DNA of 64,000 nucleotides from an uncultured Clostridia bacterium (GTDB lineage Bacteria > Bacillota > Clostridia > Christensenellales > Borkfalkiaceae). Location of the stretch: NCBI GenBank assembly GCA_944328445.1, contig CALVHO010000007.1, positions 1-64,000 of the forward strand. Reading direction: 5' to 3'. The notes under the pieces are model-generated. The model saw only the letters and a list, made by a program, of their open reading frames with translations. It made no database searches and had not been told where the DNA came from. Positions 9,432 to 16,372 of this stretch are shown piece after piece. Numbering within the stretch: position 1 is the first letter of the stretch; each line of letters begins with the position of its first letter. The position numbers and the translations under genes are program-made.

Positions 9432-9474
9432 GAAGCCGCAGCCCCGCAAAGGGGCCGCGGCTTCCGCGTTTTTT
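9432..9474 (+). terminator. Intrinsic terminator after alaS
   Basis: A 14-bp stem (one A-C mismatch) GAAGCCGCAGCCCC/GGGGCCGCGGCTTC with a 5-nt loop, then CGCG and six T. Confidence 0.8.
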
Positions 9475-9502
9475 GCGGGCGGCAGATGCCCGCGGCGGGC
9501 GT

Positions 9503-9967
9503 TCAGGTCAGGTCCGCAAAGGTATAGGGGAGGAGGGCGGCCAGGGCGGCGGGGGAGGTGCGCACCTGCAAGCCGCGCCTGCCCGCGCTGAACGAGATGG
9601 CTTCCTGCCCCGCGGCGCTCGCATCAAGGAAGGTGGGGAAGGTCTTTTTCATGCCCAGCGGCGAACAGCCGCCGTGCACGTAGCCCGTCAGCGGCAGCAG
9701 CTCTTTGGACTTGACCATGGCAACGCTCTTTTCGCCCGCGGCGGCGGCCGCCTTTTTCAGGTCGAGCTCGCGGCAGACGGGAATGACGAACACGTAGTGC
9801 GCGCGGCTCGCGCCGGCGGTCACGAGCGTCTTGAACACCGTGGCGGGGTCGAGCCCCAAAAGCCGCGCCACTTCTTCTCCCCGCGTCTCCTCGGCAGAGT
9901 AGCTGAGCGCCGTGTAGGGCAGTTTGTGTTTGTCCAGCAGCCGCATGGCATTGGTCTTGGCTTCCAT
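9503..9967 (-). CDS. YbaK/EbsC-type aminoacyl-tRNA deacylase
   Basis: A 154-residue YbaK-family protein that hydrolyses mischarged aminoacyl-tRNA, classically Cys-tRNA-Pro. Recognisable features are the N-terminal TNAMRLLDKHKLPYTALSY, the PATVFKTLV segment, the conserved lysine region (KSKELLPLTGYVHGGCSPLGMKK) and the C-terminal AGRRGLQVRTSP. Two adjacent ATG codons exist; the second is best spaced from the GGAG. Convergent with alaS, which also has an editing domain, so two tRNA quality-control genes lie side by side. Confidence 0.88.
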   Translation of the reverse strand: MEAKTNAMRLLDKHKLPYTALSYSAEETRGEEVARLLGLDPATVFKTLVTAGASRAHYVFVIPVCRELDLKKAAAAAGEKSVAMVKSKELLPLTGYVHGGCSPLGMKKTFPTFLDASAAGQEAISFSAGRRGLQVRTSPAALAALLPYTFADLT

Positions 9968-9970
9968 CAT

Positions 9971-10170
9971 CGCTCCGCGGGCGCGCAAGGCGCCCGTTTT
10001 TTTCTTTTATCATAGCACATCGGCCCGCGCACGGCAAGCAAAACCGTCGGCGCGGCCGCACAAAAAACGTGCGGCTGGCACGGCGGGCGCAAAAAACGCG
10101 CGGCGGGCGCGGGCGGCGTTTTTGCGGCCGCGGCGGGCAAAGCCGCGGCGGGAAAATGTATGAAAAGATA
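9971..10170. other. GC-rich intergenic stretch before the hydrogenase cluster
   Basis: About 200 bp of low-complexity GC-rich sequence with several CGCG and AAAAAA runs and short imperfect hairpins. I see no gene, RNA family or repeat with confidence. Confidence 0.5.
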
Positions 10171-10199
10171 TTGACGGCGCGCGGGTCTTATAGTATAAT
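10171..10199 (+). promoter_or_regulatory. Promoter of the hydrogenase cluster
   Basis: TTGACG, 17 bp, perfect TATAAT, leaving an 80-nt leader before the first gene. Confidence 0.8.
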
Positions 10200-10279
10200 G
10201 AATTCGGTATATTTTTATCGGTTCACGGCCGCGGCGCAGCTTTGCGTGGGGCGGCGGCCTGCCGGCGGAGGTTTTTACG

Positions 10280-10525
10280 ATGGTCTTGAAGGTTTGCGTG
10301 GGCAGCTCCTGCCATCTGCGCGGTTCGTACGACGTCATCGAGGAGATGAAGCGCGTCATCAAAAAGTACGGGGTGGAGGACAAAGTCGATTTGCAGGCCA
10401 CGTTCTGCGTGGGCAACTGCCAAAACGGCGTCTCCGTCCTGGCGGACGAGGTGCTGCTGCACAACGCCAACAAGGATAACTGCGAGGATCTCTTCCTCAC
10501 GCAGGTCTATCCTCTCCTGGCGTAA
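10280..10525 (+). CDS. Thioredoxin-like [2Fe-2S] ferredoxin
   Basis: An 81-residue protein of the NuoE-C-terminal/HydC-like [2Fe-2S] family. The four cluster ligands are C6 and C11 (CVGSSC) and C43 and C47 (CVGNC), giving the CX4C...CX3C pattern. In clostridial hydrogenase loci such small proteins pass electrons to, or modulate, the adjacent hydrogenase. It starts after GGAGGTTTTTACG and is followed by the PAS hydrogenase after 12 bp. Probably a redox partner of the next gene. Confidence 0.88.
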   Translation: MVLKVCVGSSCHLRGSYDVIEEMKRVIKKYGVEDKVDLQATFCVGNCQNGVSVLADEVLLHNANKDNCEDLFLTQVYPLLA

Positions 10526-10537
10526 AGGGGTGCGGCC

Positions 10538-12235
10538 ATGATCCGTTACCTCGATTTCAAGGACGCCCGCTGCAAGGACTGCTACAAATGCCTGCGCGAG
10601 TGCCCCGTCAAAGCGATCAAGGTCATCGACCACCACGCCAAGATCATCGACGCGCGCTGCATCCTCTGTGGCCACTGCACCGAGGTGTGCCCGCAGAACG
10701 CCAAGAGCGTGCACACCGAGCGCGGCGAGGTGGAGGCGCTTCTGCGCGGCGGGAAGGTGGTGGCCTCGGTGGCGCCCTCCTTCGTTTCCAGCTTCGGCGT
10801 GCAGGATTTTTCGGTGATGAAGCTCGCCCTCGGGCGGCTGGGCTTTGCCGACGCGGAGGAAACGAGCATCGGCGCGCGCGAAGTGACCGAGTGCTACAAG
10901 CGGCTGTTGGAGGGGAAGACCTTCAAAAACTTCATCACCTCCTGCTGCCCCGCGGTCAACACCCTCATCGAGCTGTACTACCCCAAGGCGCTGGAATACC
11001 TCGCGCCCGTCGATTCGCCCATGGTGGCGCACGCCAAGATGCTGCAAGCGGCGCATCCCGGGGCGAAGGTGGTGTTCATCGGCCCCTGCATCGCCAAAAA
11101 GCGGGAGGCGCGCGAGAGCGGCGTCGTGGACGGCGTGCTCACCTTCGAGGACCTTTCCGCCATGTTCGAGGACGCGGGCATCCGTTTGGACGAGATCGCC
11201 CGCCTGCCGCAGCACGCGGCGGGGGCGGCCAACCGCGCCAAATACTACCCCATCAGCCGCGGCATCATCAAGTCGTTTGAGAGTTACGTCGACGGCTACG
11301 AGTACGTCGCCGTGGACGGCGCGGAAAAGTGCAAAGAGGTGCTCGAAAACATCGAGAGCCTTTCGGGCATGTTCATCGAGATGAACTGCTGCGATTCCGC
11401 CTGCGTGAACGGGCCCTGCTCGCTCGCGCTCAAAGCGGGCTCGCTCAAAGCCAATGCCGACGTGCGCCGCTACGCGGGCAAGGACATCGCCGAACACGGT
11501 TCGGTGCCCTTCACGCCCTGCGGGATCGATTTCACCTGCGTGCACGAGCGCAGGCGCACGGGCGATTTCGTCCCCACCGACCGCCAGCTCAAAGAGATCC
11601 TGGCCAAGACGGGCAAGACCAAGCCCGAGGACATGCTCAACTGCGGCGCCTGCGGCTACGATACCTGCATGGAAAAGGCGTGGGCGGTGGCCAACGGCTA
11701 CGCCAACATCGAGATGTGCGTCCCCTACATGCGCGAGCGCGCCGAGAGCATGAGCTACGAGATCATCCAGACCAGCCCCAACGGCATCGTGCTCCTGGAT
11801 ACCGACCTCAACATCTTGGAGATCAACGGCAAGGCCAAGGAGCTTTTGGGCATCCGCGAGGAGGCGAAGGGGCAGGGGATCTTCCACTACTTCAACCCCA
11901 CGGACTTCGTCCTGGCCGCGGCGGACAACAAAAACATCTACAACAAAAAGGTATTTTTGGAGCGCACGGGCAGCTTCATCGAGCTCACCATCATCGTGCT
12001 CAAAGGCGGCAAGGGCACCTACGCCGTGATGAAGGACATCACGCAGGAGACCAAGAGCGAAGAGCAGCTCGACAAGGTCAAGCTCGAAACGCTCGCCACC
12101 ACCGACGAGGTCATCAAAAAGCAGATGCGCGTCGCGCAGGAGATCGCCTCGCTCTTGGGCGAGACCACCGCCGAGACCAAAGTCGCCCTCTTGAAGCTCA
12201 AAAAGACCATCCAGGGGGAGGGAGGGGAAAAATAA
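10538..12235 (+). CDS. PAS-domain [FeFe] hydrogenase, sensory (group C/HydS) type
   Basis: A 565-residue protein with two N-terminal [4Fe-4S] ferredoxin motifs (CKDCYKCLRECP and CILCGHCTEVCP) and an H-cluster domain. Its three motifs are TSCCPAV (C136-C137), IGPCIAKK (C184) and NCCDSAC (C284, C285, C289). Next come an extra Cys-rich Fe-S motif (NCGACGYDTC near 370) and a PAS domain at about 405-500 (SYEIIQTSPNGIVLLDTDLN), then a short coiled coil. The H-cluster motifs deviate from catalytic group A enzymes, and the PAS tail with no kinase matches the proposed H2- or redox-sensing group C. Its stop overlaps the phosphatase start by one base, which supports direct signalling from PAS to phosphatase. 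Confidence 0.88.
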   Translation: MIRYLDFKDARCKDCYKCLRECPVKAIKVIDHHAKIIDARCILCGHCTEVCPQNAKSVHTERGEVEALLRGGKVVASVAPSFVSSFGVQDFSVMKLALGRLGFADAEETSIGAREVTECYKRLLEGKTFKNFITSCCPAVNTLIELYYPKALEYLAPVDSPMVAHAKMLQAAHPGAKVVFIGPCIAKKREARESGVVDGVLTFEDLSAMFEDAGIRLDEIARLPQHAAGAANRAKYYPISRGIIKSFESYVDGYEYVAVDGAEKCKEVLENIESLSGMFIEMNCCDSACVNGPCSLALKAGSLKANADVRRYAGKDIAEHGSVPFTPCGIDFTCVHERRRTGDFVPTDRQLKEILAKTGKTKPEDMLNCGACGYDTCMEKAWAVANGYANIEMCVPYMRERAESMSYEIIQTSPNGIVLLDTDLNILEINGKAKELLGIREEAKGQGIFHYFNPTDFVLAAADNKNIYNKKVFLERTGSFIELTIIVLKGGKGTYAVMKDITQETKSEEQLDKVKLETLATTDEVIKKQMRVAQEIASLLGETTAETKVALLKLKKTIQGEGGEK

Positions 12236-13395
12236 TGGCGCTGTGTCTGGAAAGCGGCTATACGTCCCTCAACAAAAAGAACGAGGAGCTGTGCGGAGAC
12301 CGCGTCGAAAGCGCCGTTTCGGGCGAGTACACCACCCTCGTGCTGGCCGACGGCCTGGGCAGCGGCGTCAAGGCGAACATCCTTTCCACCCTCACTTCCA
12401 AAATTTTGTGTACCATGGTCTCCAACGATATCGACATCGAGGAGTGCGTGGAGACCATCATCTCGTCCCTGCCCGTGTGCAAGGTGCGCGGCGTGGCCTA
12501 TTCCACCTTTTCCGTCATCCACATGAACGGCGAGGGCAAGGGGTATCTGTTCGAGTTCGACAACCCGCAGGCCATCCTCATCCGCGGCTGCAAGTGCCAA
12601 GACCTCCCGCGCGAAGGCATGGATATCCTCGGCAAGACCGTCTACAAATCGGTGCTCGACCTTAGCGAGGGAGACGTCATCGTGGTCATGAGCGACGGCG
12701 TCATCCACGCGGGCATCGGCATGACGCTCAACCTCGGCTGGCAGAGGCCCGAAGTCATGGAATACCTCGACGCCAACGTCAAGCCCTCGATGAGCGCCCG
12801 CGCCGTGGCCTGCCTCCTGGCGGGGGTGTGCAACGACCTGTATCTTGGCACCCCGGGAGACGATACCACCGTCGCCGCCGTCAAGGTGCGGCAAAAGCTG
12901 AACGTAGACCTCATGATCGGCCCGCCCGTCGACAAGGACAAGGACGATTTCTACATTTCGCGCTTCCTGGCGGGGGAAGGGAAAAAGGTGGTCTGCGGCG
13001 GCACCTCGTCGCAGATCGTGGCGCGGCATCTGAAAACGAGCGTGCGCGCATCCTTCGACTTCCCCGATAAGGACGTGCCGCCCATCGGTTTCATCGACGG
13101 CATCGACCTCACGACGGAGGGGGTGCTGACCATGCGCCGCCTTTTGGAGCTTTCCGAAAAGTATGCCGACGTTCATGACCTGACCCCCAAAACGTTCACC
13201 AAAAAGGACGGCGCCAGCCTGCTCGCGCAGATGCTCTTTGAAGAGGCGACCGACGTCCACTTTTACGTCGGCCAGAGCATCAACGCCGCGCATACGGGCC
13301 TGCCCATCGACATCACGATGAAGTTGAAGCTCGTCGAAAGCCTGGCCGCCAACCTCAAAAAAATGGGCAAAAACGTGCTCATCGACTACGACTGA
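12235..13395 (+). CDS. SpoIIE-like PPM serine/threonine phosphatase
   Basis: A 386-residue protein whose first 220 residues form a SpoIIE/PPM phosphatase domain (LVLADGLGSGVKAN with metal-binding Asp, VVMSDGVIHA, and GTPGDDTTVAAVKV). The C-terminal 160 residues are a conserved extension of unknown role (GPPVDKDKDDFYISRFLAGEGKKVVCGGTSS). Phosphatases of this kind are a fixed neighbour of PAS-bearing group C hydrogenases in Clostridia. I infer that it converts hydrogenase state into dephosphorylation of an unidentified target. There is no classical anti-anti-sigma partner in the window. Confidence 0.85.
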   Translation: MALCLESGYTSLNKKNEELCGDRVESAVSGEYTTLVLADGLGSGVKANILSTLTSKILCTMVSNDIDIEECVETIISSLPVCKVRGVAYSTFSVIHMNGEGKGYLFEFDNPQAILIRGCKCQDLPREGMDILGKTVYKSVLDLSEGDVIVVMSDGVIHAGIGMTLNLGWQRPEVMEYLDANVKPSMSARAVACLLAGVCNDLYLGTPGDDTTVAAVKVRQKLNVDLMIGPPVDKDKDDFYISRFLAGEGKKVVCGGTSSQIVARHLKTSVRASFDFPDKDVPPIGFIDGIDLTTEGVLTMRRLLELSEKYADVHDLTPKTFTKKDGASLLAQMLFEEATDVHFYVGQSINAAHTGLPIDITMKLKLVESLAANLKKMGKNVLIDYD

Positions 13396-13460
13396 GCCCG
13401 CCCGCAGGCAAAACCCAAACGGAGGGGTTCCCCTTCCCAAAACCATTTCGGAGAAAGACC

Positions 13461-14906
13461 ATGCCCGAAAGCAAGAGAATTTTCGATACCGCCGTACAAA
13501 AACTCAAATACGACGTGCTCAAAGCCATCATCCGCAACGAGTACGAGCACTGCTATGACGACATTTACATCGATATCCCCAAGGAGATATCCCCCGGCCC
13601 CAAGGCCACGATGCGCTGCTGCATCTTCAAAGAGCGCGCCATCGTGCAGGAGCGCATCAAGCTCGCCCGCGGCGGCAACAAGAACAACCCCAACGTCGTC
13701 GAGGTCATCGACATCGCCTGCGACGAATGCCCCATCGGCGGCATCTTCGTGACCCCCGCCTGCCGCGGCTGCATCGTGCACCGCTGCCAGGAGGTCTGCC
13801 CCAAGGAGGCCATCCAGATCATCGACCACAAGGCCGTCGTCGACAAGAGCAAGTGCATCGAGTGCGGCAAGTGCACCCAGGCCTGCCCGTACGGCGCCAT
13901 CATCCACCAAAAACGGCCCTGCGTCTCTTCCTGCAAGGTCAAGGCCATCACGGTGGGGGAGGACAAAAAGGCGGTCATCGACAACAGCAAGTGCATCATG
14001 TGCGGTGCCTGCGTCTACCAGTGCCCCTTCGGCGCGGTGGTGGATAAGTCCTTCGTGCTCGACGCCATCGATATCCTGAAAAAGAGCGAAAACAACGAAA
14101 AATACCACGTCTATGCCGTGATCGCGCCTTCCATCGTCAGCCAGTTCAAGTACGCGAAGATCGAGCAGGTGGTCACGGGTATCCGCAGGCTGGGCTTCCA
14201 CCAGGTGGTGGAGGCGGCGCTGGGCGCAGACATCACCTTGTACCACGAGGCGAAGGAGTGGAAGGAAAAGGGCATCCTCACTACCTCGTGCTGCCCGTCC
14301 TTCGTGATGTTCGTGGAAAAGAACTTCCCCGAGCTTGCCAAATACATCTCCCATTCCGTCTCGCCCATGGTGGAGGCGGCCATGCTCATCAAGCGCACCG
14401 ACCCCGTAGGCAAGGTCATCTTCATCGGCCCGTGTTCGAGCAAAAAGGCGGAGTTCCGCCTGCCCAAGACCAAGGGCGCCATCGACTGCGTGCTCTCCTT
14501 TGAAGAGTTGCAGGCCTTTTTGGACGCCCGCCACATCGATGTGGGCAGCCTGGAAGAGACCTCGCTCGACAACGCCTCCTTCTACGGCCGCATCTTCGCC
14601 AAGAGCGGCGGCATCGCCCAGGGCGTGGCGGACGTGGCCAAGGAGATGGGGGTGGAAGGCGTCAAGCCTTTGGCCATGAACGGCATCGACGAGTGCCGCG
14701 CCGCGCTGATGAAGCTCAAATTCAACCGCGCCACCGAAAACTTTTTCGAGGGCATGGCCTGCGACGGCGGCTGCCTGAACGGCCCGCTCTGCCTGACCCA
14801 CGGCCCGAAAAACGCCATCGACGTCGACAAATACGGCGCCTCCGCCAAGGAAAAGACCATCGACAATTCGGTCAAGCTCTACAAGCTCAGCGGGGGAGAG
14901 GACTGA
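13461..14906 (+). CDS. Ferredoxin-like [FeFe] hydrogenase (group B type)
   Basis: A 481-residue iron-sulfur protein. A cysteine-rich N-terminal half carries several [4Fe-4S] motifs (CDECPIGG, CRGCIVHRCQEVCP, CIECGKCTQACP, CIMCGACVYQCP). The H-cluster domain has TSCCPSF (C277-C278), IGPCSSKK (C325) and GMACDGGC (C434, C438). The missing Trp/Met signatures of group A and the TSCCPSF form suggest group B, a monomeric cytoplasmic enzyme presumed to exchange electrons between ferredoxin and H2. It lies 65 bp after the phosphatase with no terminator between, so it is likely co-transcribed and possibly a regulated output of the sensory hydrogenase. Confidence 0.88.
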   Translation: MPESKRIFDTAVQKLKYDVLKAIIRNEYEHCYDDIYIDIPKEISPGPKATMRCCIFKERAIVQERIKLARGGNKNNPNVVEVIDIACDECPIGGIFVTPACRGCIVHRCQEVCPKEAIQIIDHKAVVDKSKCIECGKCTQACPYGAIIHQKRPCVSSCKVKAITVGEDKKAVIDNSKCIMCGACVYQCPFGAVVDKSFVLDAIDILKKSENNEKYHVYAVIAPSIVSQFKYAKIEQVVTGIRRLGFHQVVEAALGADITLYHEAKEWKEKGILTTSCCPSFVMFVEKNFPELAKYISHSVSPMVEAAMLIKRTDPVGKVIFIGPCSSKKAEFRLPKTKGAIDCVLSFEELQAFLDARHIDVGSLEETSLDNASFYGRIFAKSGGIAQGVADVAKEMGVEGVKPLAMNGIDECRAALMKLKFNRATENFFEGMACDGGCLNGPLCLTHGPKNAIDVDKYGASAKEKTIDNSVKLYKLSGGED

Positions 14907-14927
14907 ACGGAACGTCCCCAAAACGCG

Positions 14928-14969
14928 GGCGGCGGCACGTGCGTGCCGCCGCCTGTTGCGTCGTTTTTT
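14928..14969 (+). terminator. Terminator of the hydrogenase operon
   Basis: An 11-bp perfect stem GGCGGCGGCAC with GTGC loop, followed after 10 nt by six T. The gap makes it imperfect; a second hairpin follows. Confidence 0.55.
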
Positions 14970-14986
14970 CCGCCGTAAAACAAACC

Positions 14987-15012
14987 GCGCCGCGGCAATT
15001 CTGCCGCGGCGC
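14987..15012. terminator. Bidirectional hairpin between convergent genes
   Basis: An 11-bp stem GCGCCGCGGCA/TGCCGCGGCGC. It is followed by TCATTTTG on the plus strand and GGTTTGTTTT on the minus strand, so it can terminate the lipoprotein gene from the other side. Confidence 0.65.
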
Positions 15013-15041
15013 TCATTTTGTTGTGGGTGGTTTTTGCGCCG

Positions 15042-16187
15042 TTACGGAAGGCGCACGGTCTGGTCAAGTGCCGTAAGGCCGCCGTAGTCGGGGACGATCG
15101 GGTCTTCGATGGCGGGCTCGTTTTCTTCGGGAAAGCCGGGCGGTTCGATGGCGGGCTCGTTTTCTTCGGGAAAGCCGGGCGGTTCGATGGCTGGCTCGTT
15201 TTCTTCGGGGAACAGATCGACGATGCCGTCGTCGGGGTCAACGATCTCTATGTCCCCGATATTGCCGCTGTCGCCAATCACGCCTACGGTGATGGGAGGT
15301 TCGTTGATGCCCGGGTCGATGGGCGGAACGATGACGATGTCAGTGGAGATGTCGCCGATTTCAACTTCTTCCCATTCCAAGTTGTCGGGCGGCGTGAAGC
15401 CGCCTTTGGGCACAGTCACTTCGGAGTTGTCGGGCAGCGGGATGCCGCCTTCGGGCACAATCAATTCGCAGTGCGGCGGTTCGATGACGTCGTAGCTGCC
15501 TGCGAGCTCGAAGATGTATACTTCGATGCCGGGCAGCTCGACTTCCGTCGTGCCGTAGGCATGGAACAGGTATTCCACCGTCACCGTTTCATCCCCGCGG
15601 CGCGCCTCGGCAGACGCCGTGTAGAATTTACCGTCGGCCAGGCGCACTTGCAGAGAAACGACTTCCAGTTCCGCCCCGGACAGCGCTTCCAAAAGGGATG
15701 CGCGGGCCGCCAGCGTGTCGCCGTCGGCGTCGAATGAGGCAAAGACGGCCTCCCTGCCGAAAAAGGCGCCGTAAAGGGGAAAACAGCCGTCCAGGCAGGC
15801 CCCGATGTCGTCTTTGTGCGTGTTGGTCCAGTCCTCGTCGTCTTCGGTGCAGCTTTCGTATACGCCGTCCGTTTTCTGGTAATAGGTGGAAAAACCGTCT
15901 TCGGTCAGGCAGTATTTGTCGCCGGCGGCCTTCCATTCCACCGAACGGCATTCGCCGCCGTCCGTCACGCTTGCAAGGGTGACGGTGAAATTTGTCCTGC
16001 TCTGCGCGCTTTGCAGGTCGGCTTCGTTCACGGAGCCGCCCCCGTGCCGGCTTTTGCCGCACCCGGCAAGGCAGGCGAGCGCCGCCAGACAGGCAAGCAG
16101 CAGAAAGAGCAAAAGCAGCGGGCCGTTCCGTCCGCGGCTCCTTTTTGCATTGTCCGTCATTTTATCGTCTTGCGGCATCCGTTTCAT
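15042..16187 (-). CDS. Lipoprotein with tandem acidic C-terminal repeats, phase-variable promoter
   Basis: A 381-residue predicted lipoprotein of unknown function. A cytoplasmic start is followed by a hydrophobic stretch (GPLLLLFLLLACLAALACLAGC) with lipobox LAGC at C43. Residues about 55-210 resemble one repeat unit of the larger neighbour (NFTVTLASVTDGGECRSVEW to FHAYGTTEVELPG). The rest is acidic and Pro-rich and ends with three 13-residue repeats of the type FPEENEPAIEPPG. The leader and promoter are near copies of those of the larger lipoprotein, but the ribosome site is degraded (AGGGGG). A second ATG lies nine codons in. Surface exposure and an adhesive or binding role are inferred. 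Confidence 0.8.
   Translation of the reverse strand: MKRMPQDDKMTDNAKRSRGRNGPLLLLFLLLACLAALACLAGCGKSRHGGGSVNEADLQSAQSRTNFTVTLASVTDGGECRSVEWKAAGDKYCLTEDGFSTYYQKTDGVYESCTEDDEDWTNTHKDDIGACLDGCFPLYGAFFGREAVFASFDADGDTLAARASLLEALSGAELEVVSLQVRLADGKFYTASAEARRGDETVTVEYLFHAYGTTEVELPGIEVYIFELAGSYDVIEPPHCELIVPEGGIPLPDNSEVTVPKGGFTPPDNLEWEEVEIGDISTDIVIVPPIDPGINEPPITVGVIGDSGNIGDIEIVDPDDGIVDLFPEENEPAIEPPGFPEENEPAIEPPGFPEENEPAIEDPIVPDYGGLTALDQTVRLP
15105..15210. repeat. 39-bp tandem repeat, three units
   Basis: Units begin at 15105, 15144 and 15183 (TTCGATGGCGGGCTCG...). The first two are almost identical and the third diverges at its end. They encode the 13-residue acidic/proline repeats of the lipoprotein and keep frame, so copy-number changes would alter length only. 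Confidence 0.85.
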
Positions 16188-16220
16188 GTCCGTATGCCCC
16201 CTTTCTGTCCCTGTGCCCAA

Positions 16221-16249
16221 ATTATACCACGGGGGGGGGGTATTGGCAA
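16221..16249 (-). promoter_or_regulatory. Promoter with poly-G/C spacer (10 nt), lipoprotein 1
   Basis: On the minus strand -35 TTGCCA and -10 TATAAT are separated by exactly 17 bp, ten of which are an uninterrupted C run (G run on plus, 16231-16240). Slipped-strand changes would shift the spacing from the optimum. The layout parallels the poly-G/C promoters of neisserial porA and opc. Confidence 0.75.
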
Positions 16250-16279
16250 GCATTTTTGCATATAAATGCGCGCGACAAT

Positions 16280-16306
16280 AAAAAACGCCCGCCCCGAAGG
16301 GCGGGC
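16280..16306 (-). terminator. Terminator of the large repeat lipoprotein
   Basis: Minus strand stem GCCCGCCC/GGGCGGGC with a 4-nt TTCG tetraloop, followed by G and six T. It separates the two lipoprotein units, so the downstream one depends on its own poly-G promoter. Confidence 0.85.
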
Positions 16307-16372
16307 AAAGCCGTATCTGTTTTGCCGCGGCAAGCATTTTGCCGTGGGCCGTTTTTGGCGCCGCGCGGGCCG

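Noticed and set aside
11329..12234. Upstream extension of the SpoIIE-like phosphatase frame
   Set aside because: It runs in the wrong frame over the PAS hydrogenase. The true ATG overlaps that gene's stop after a GGAGGGG site.
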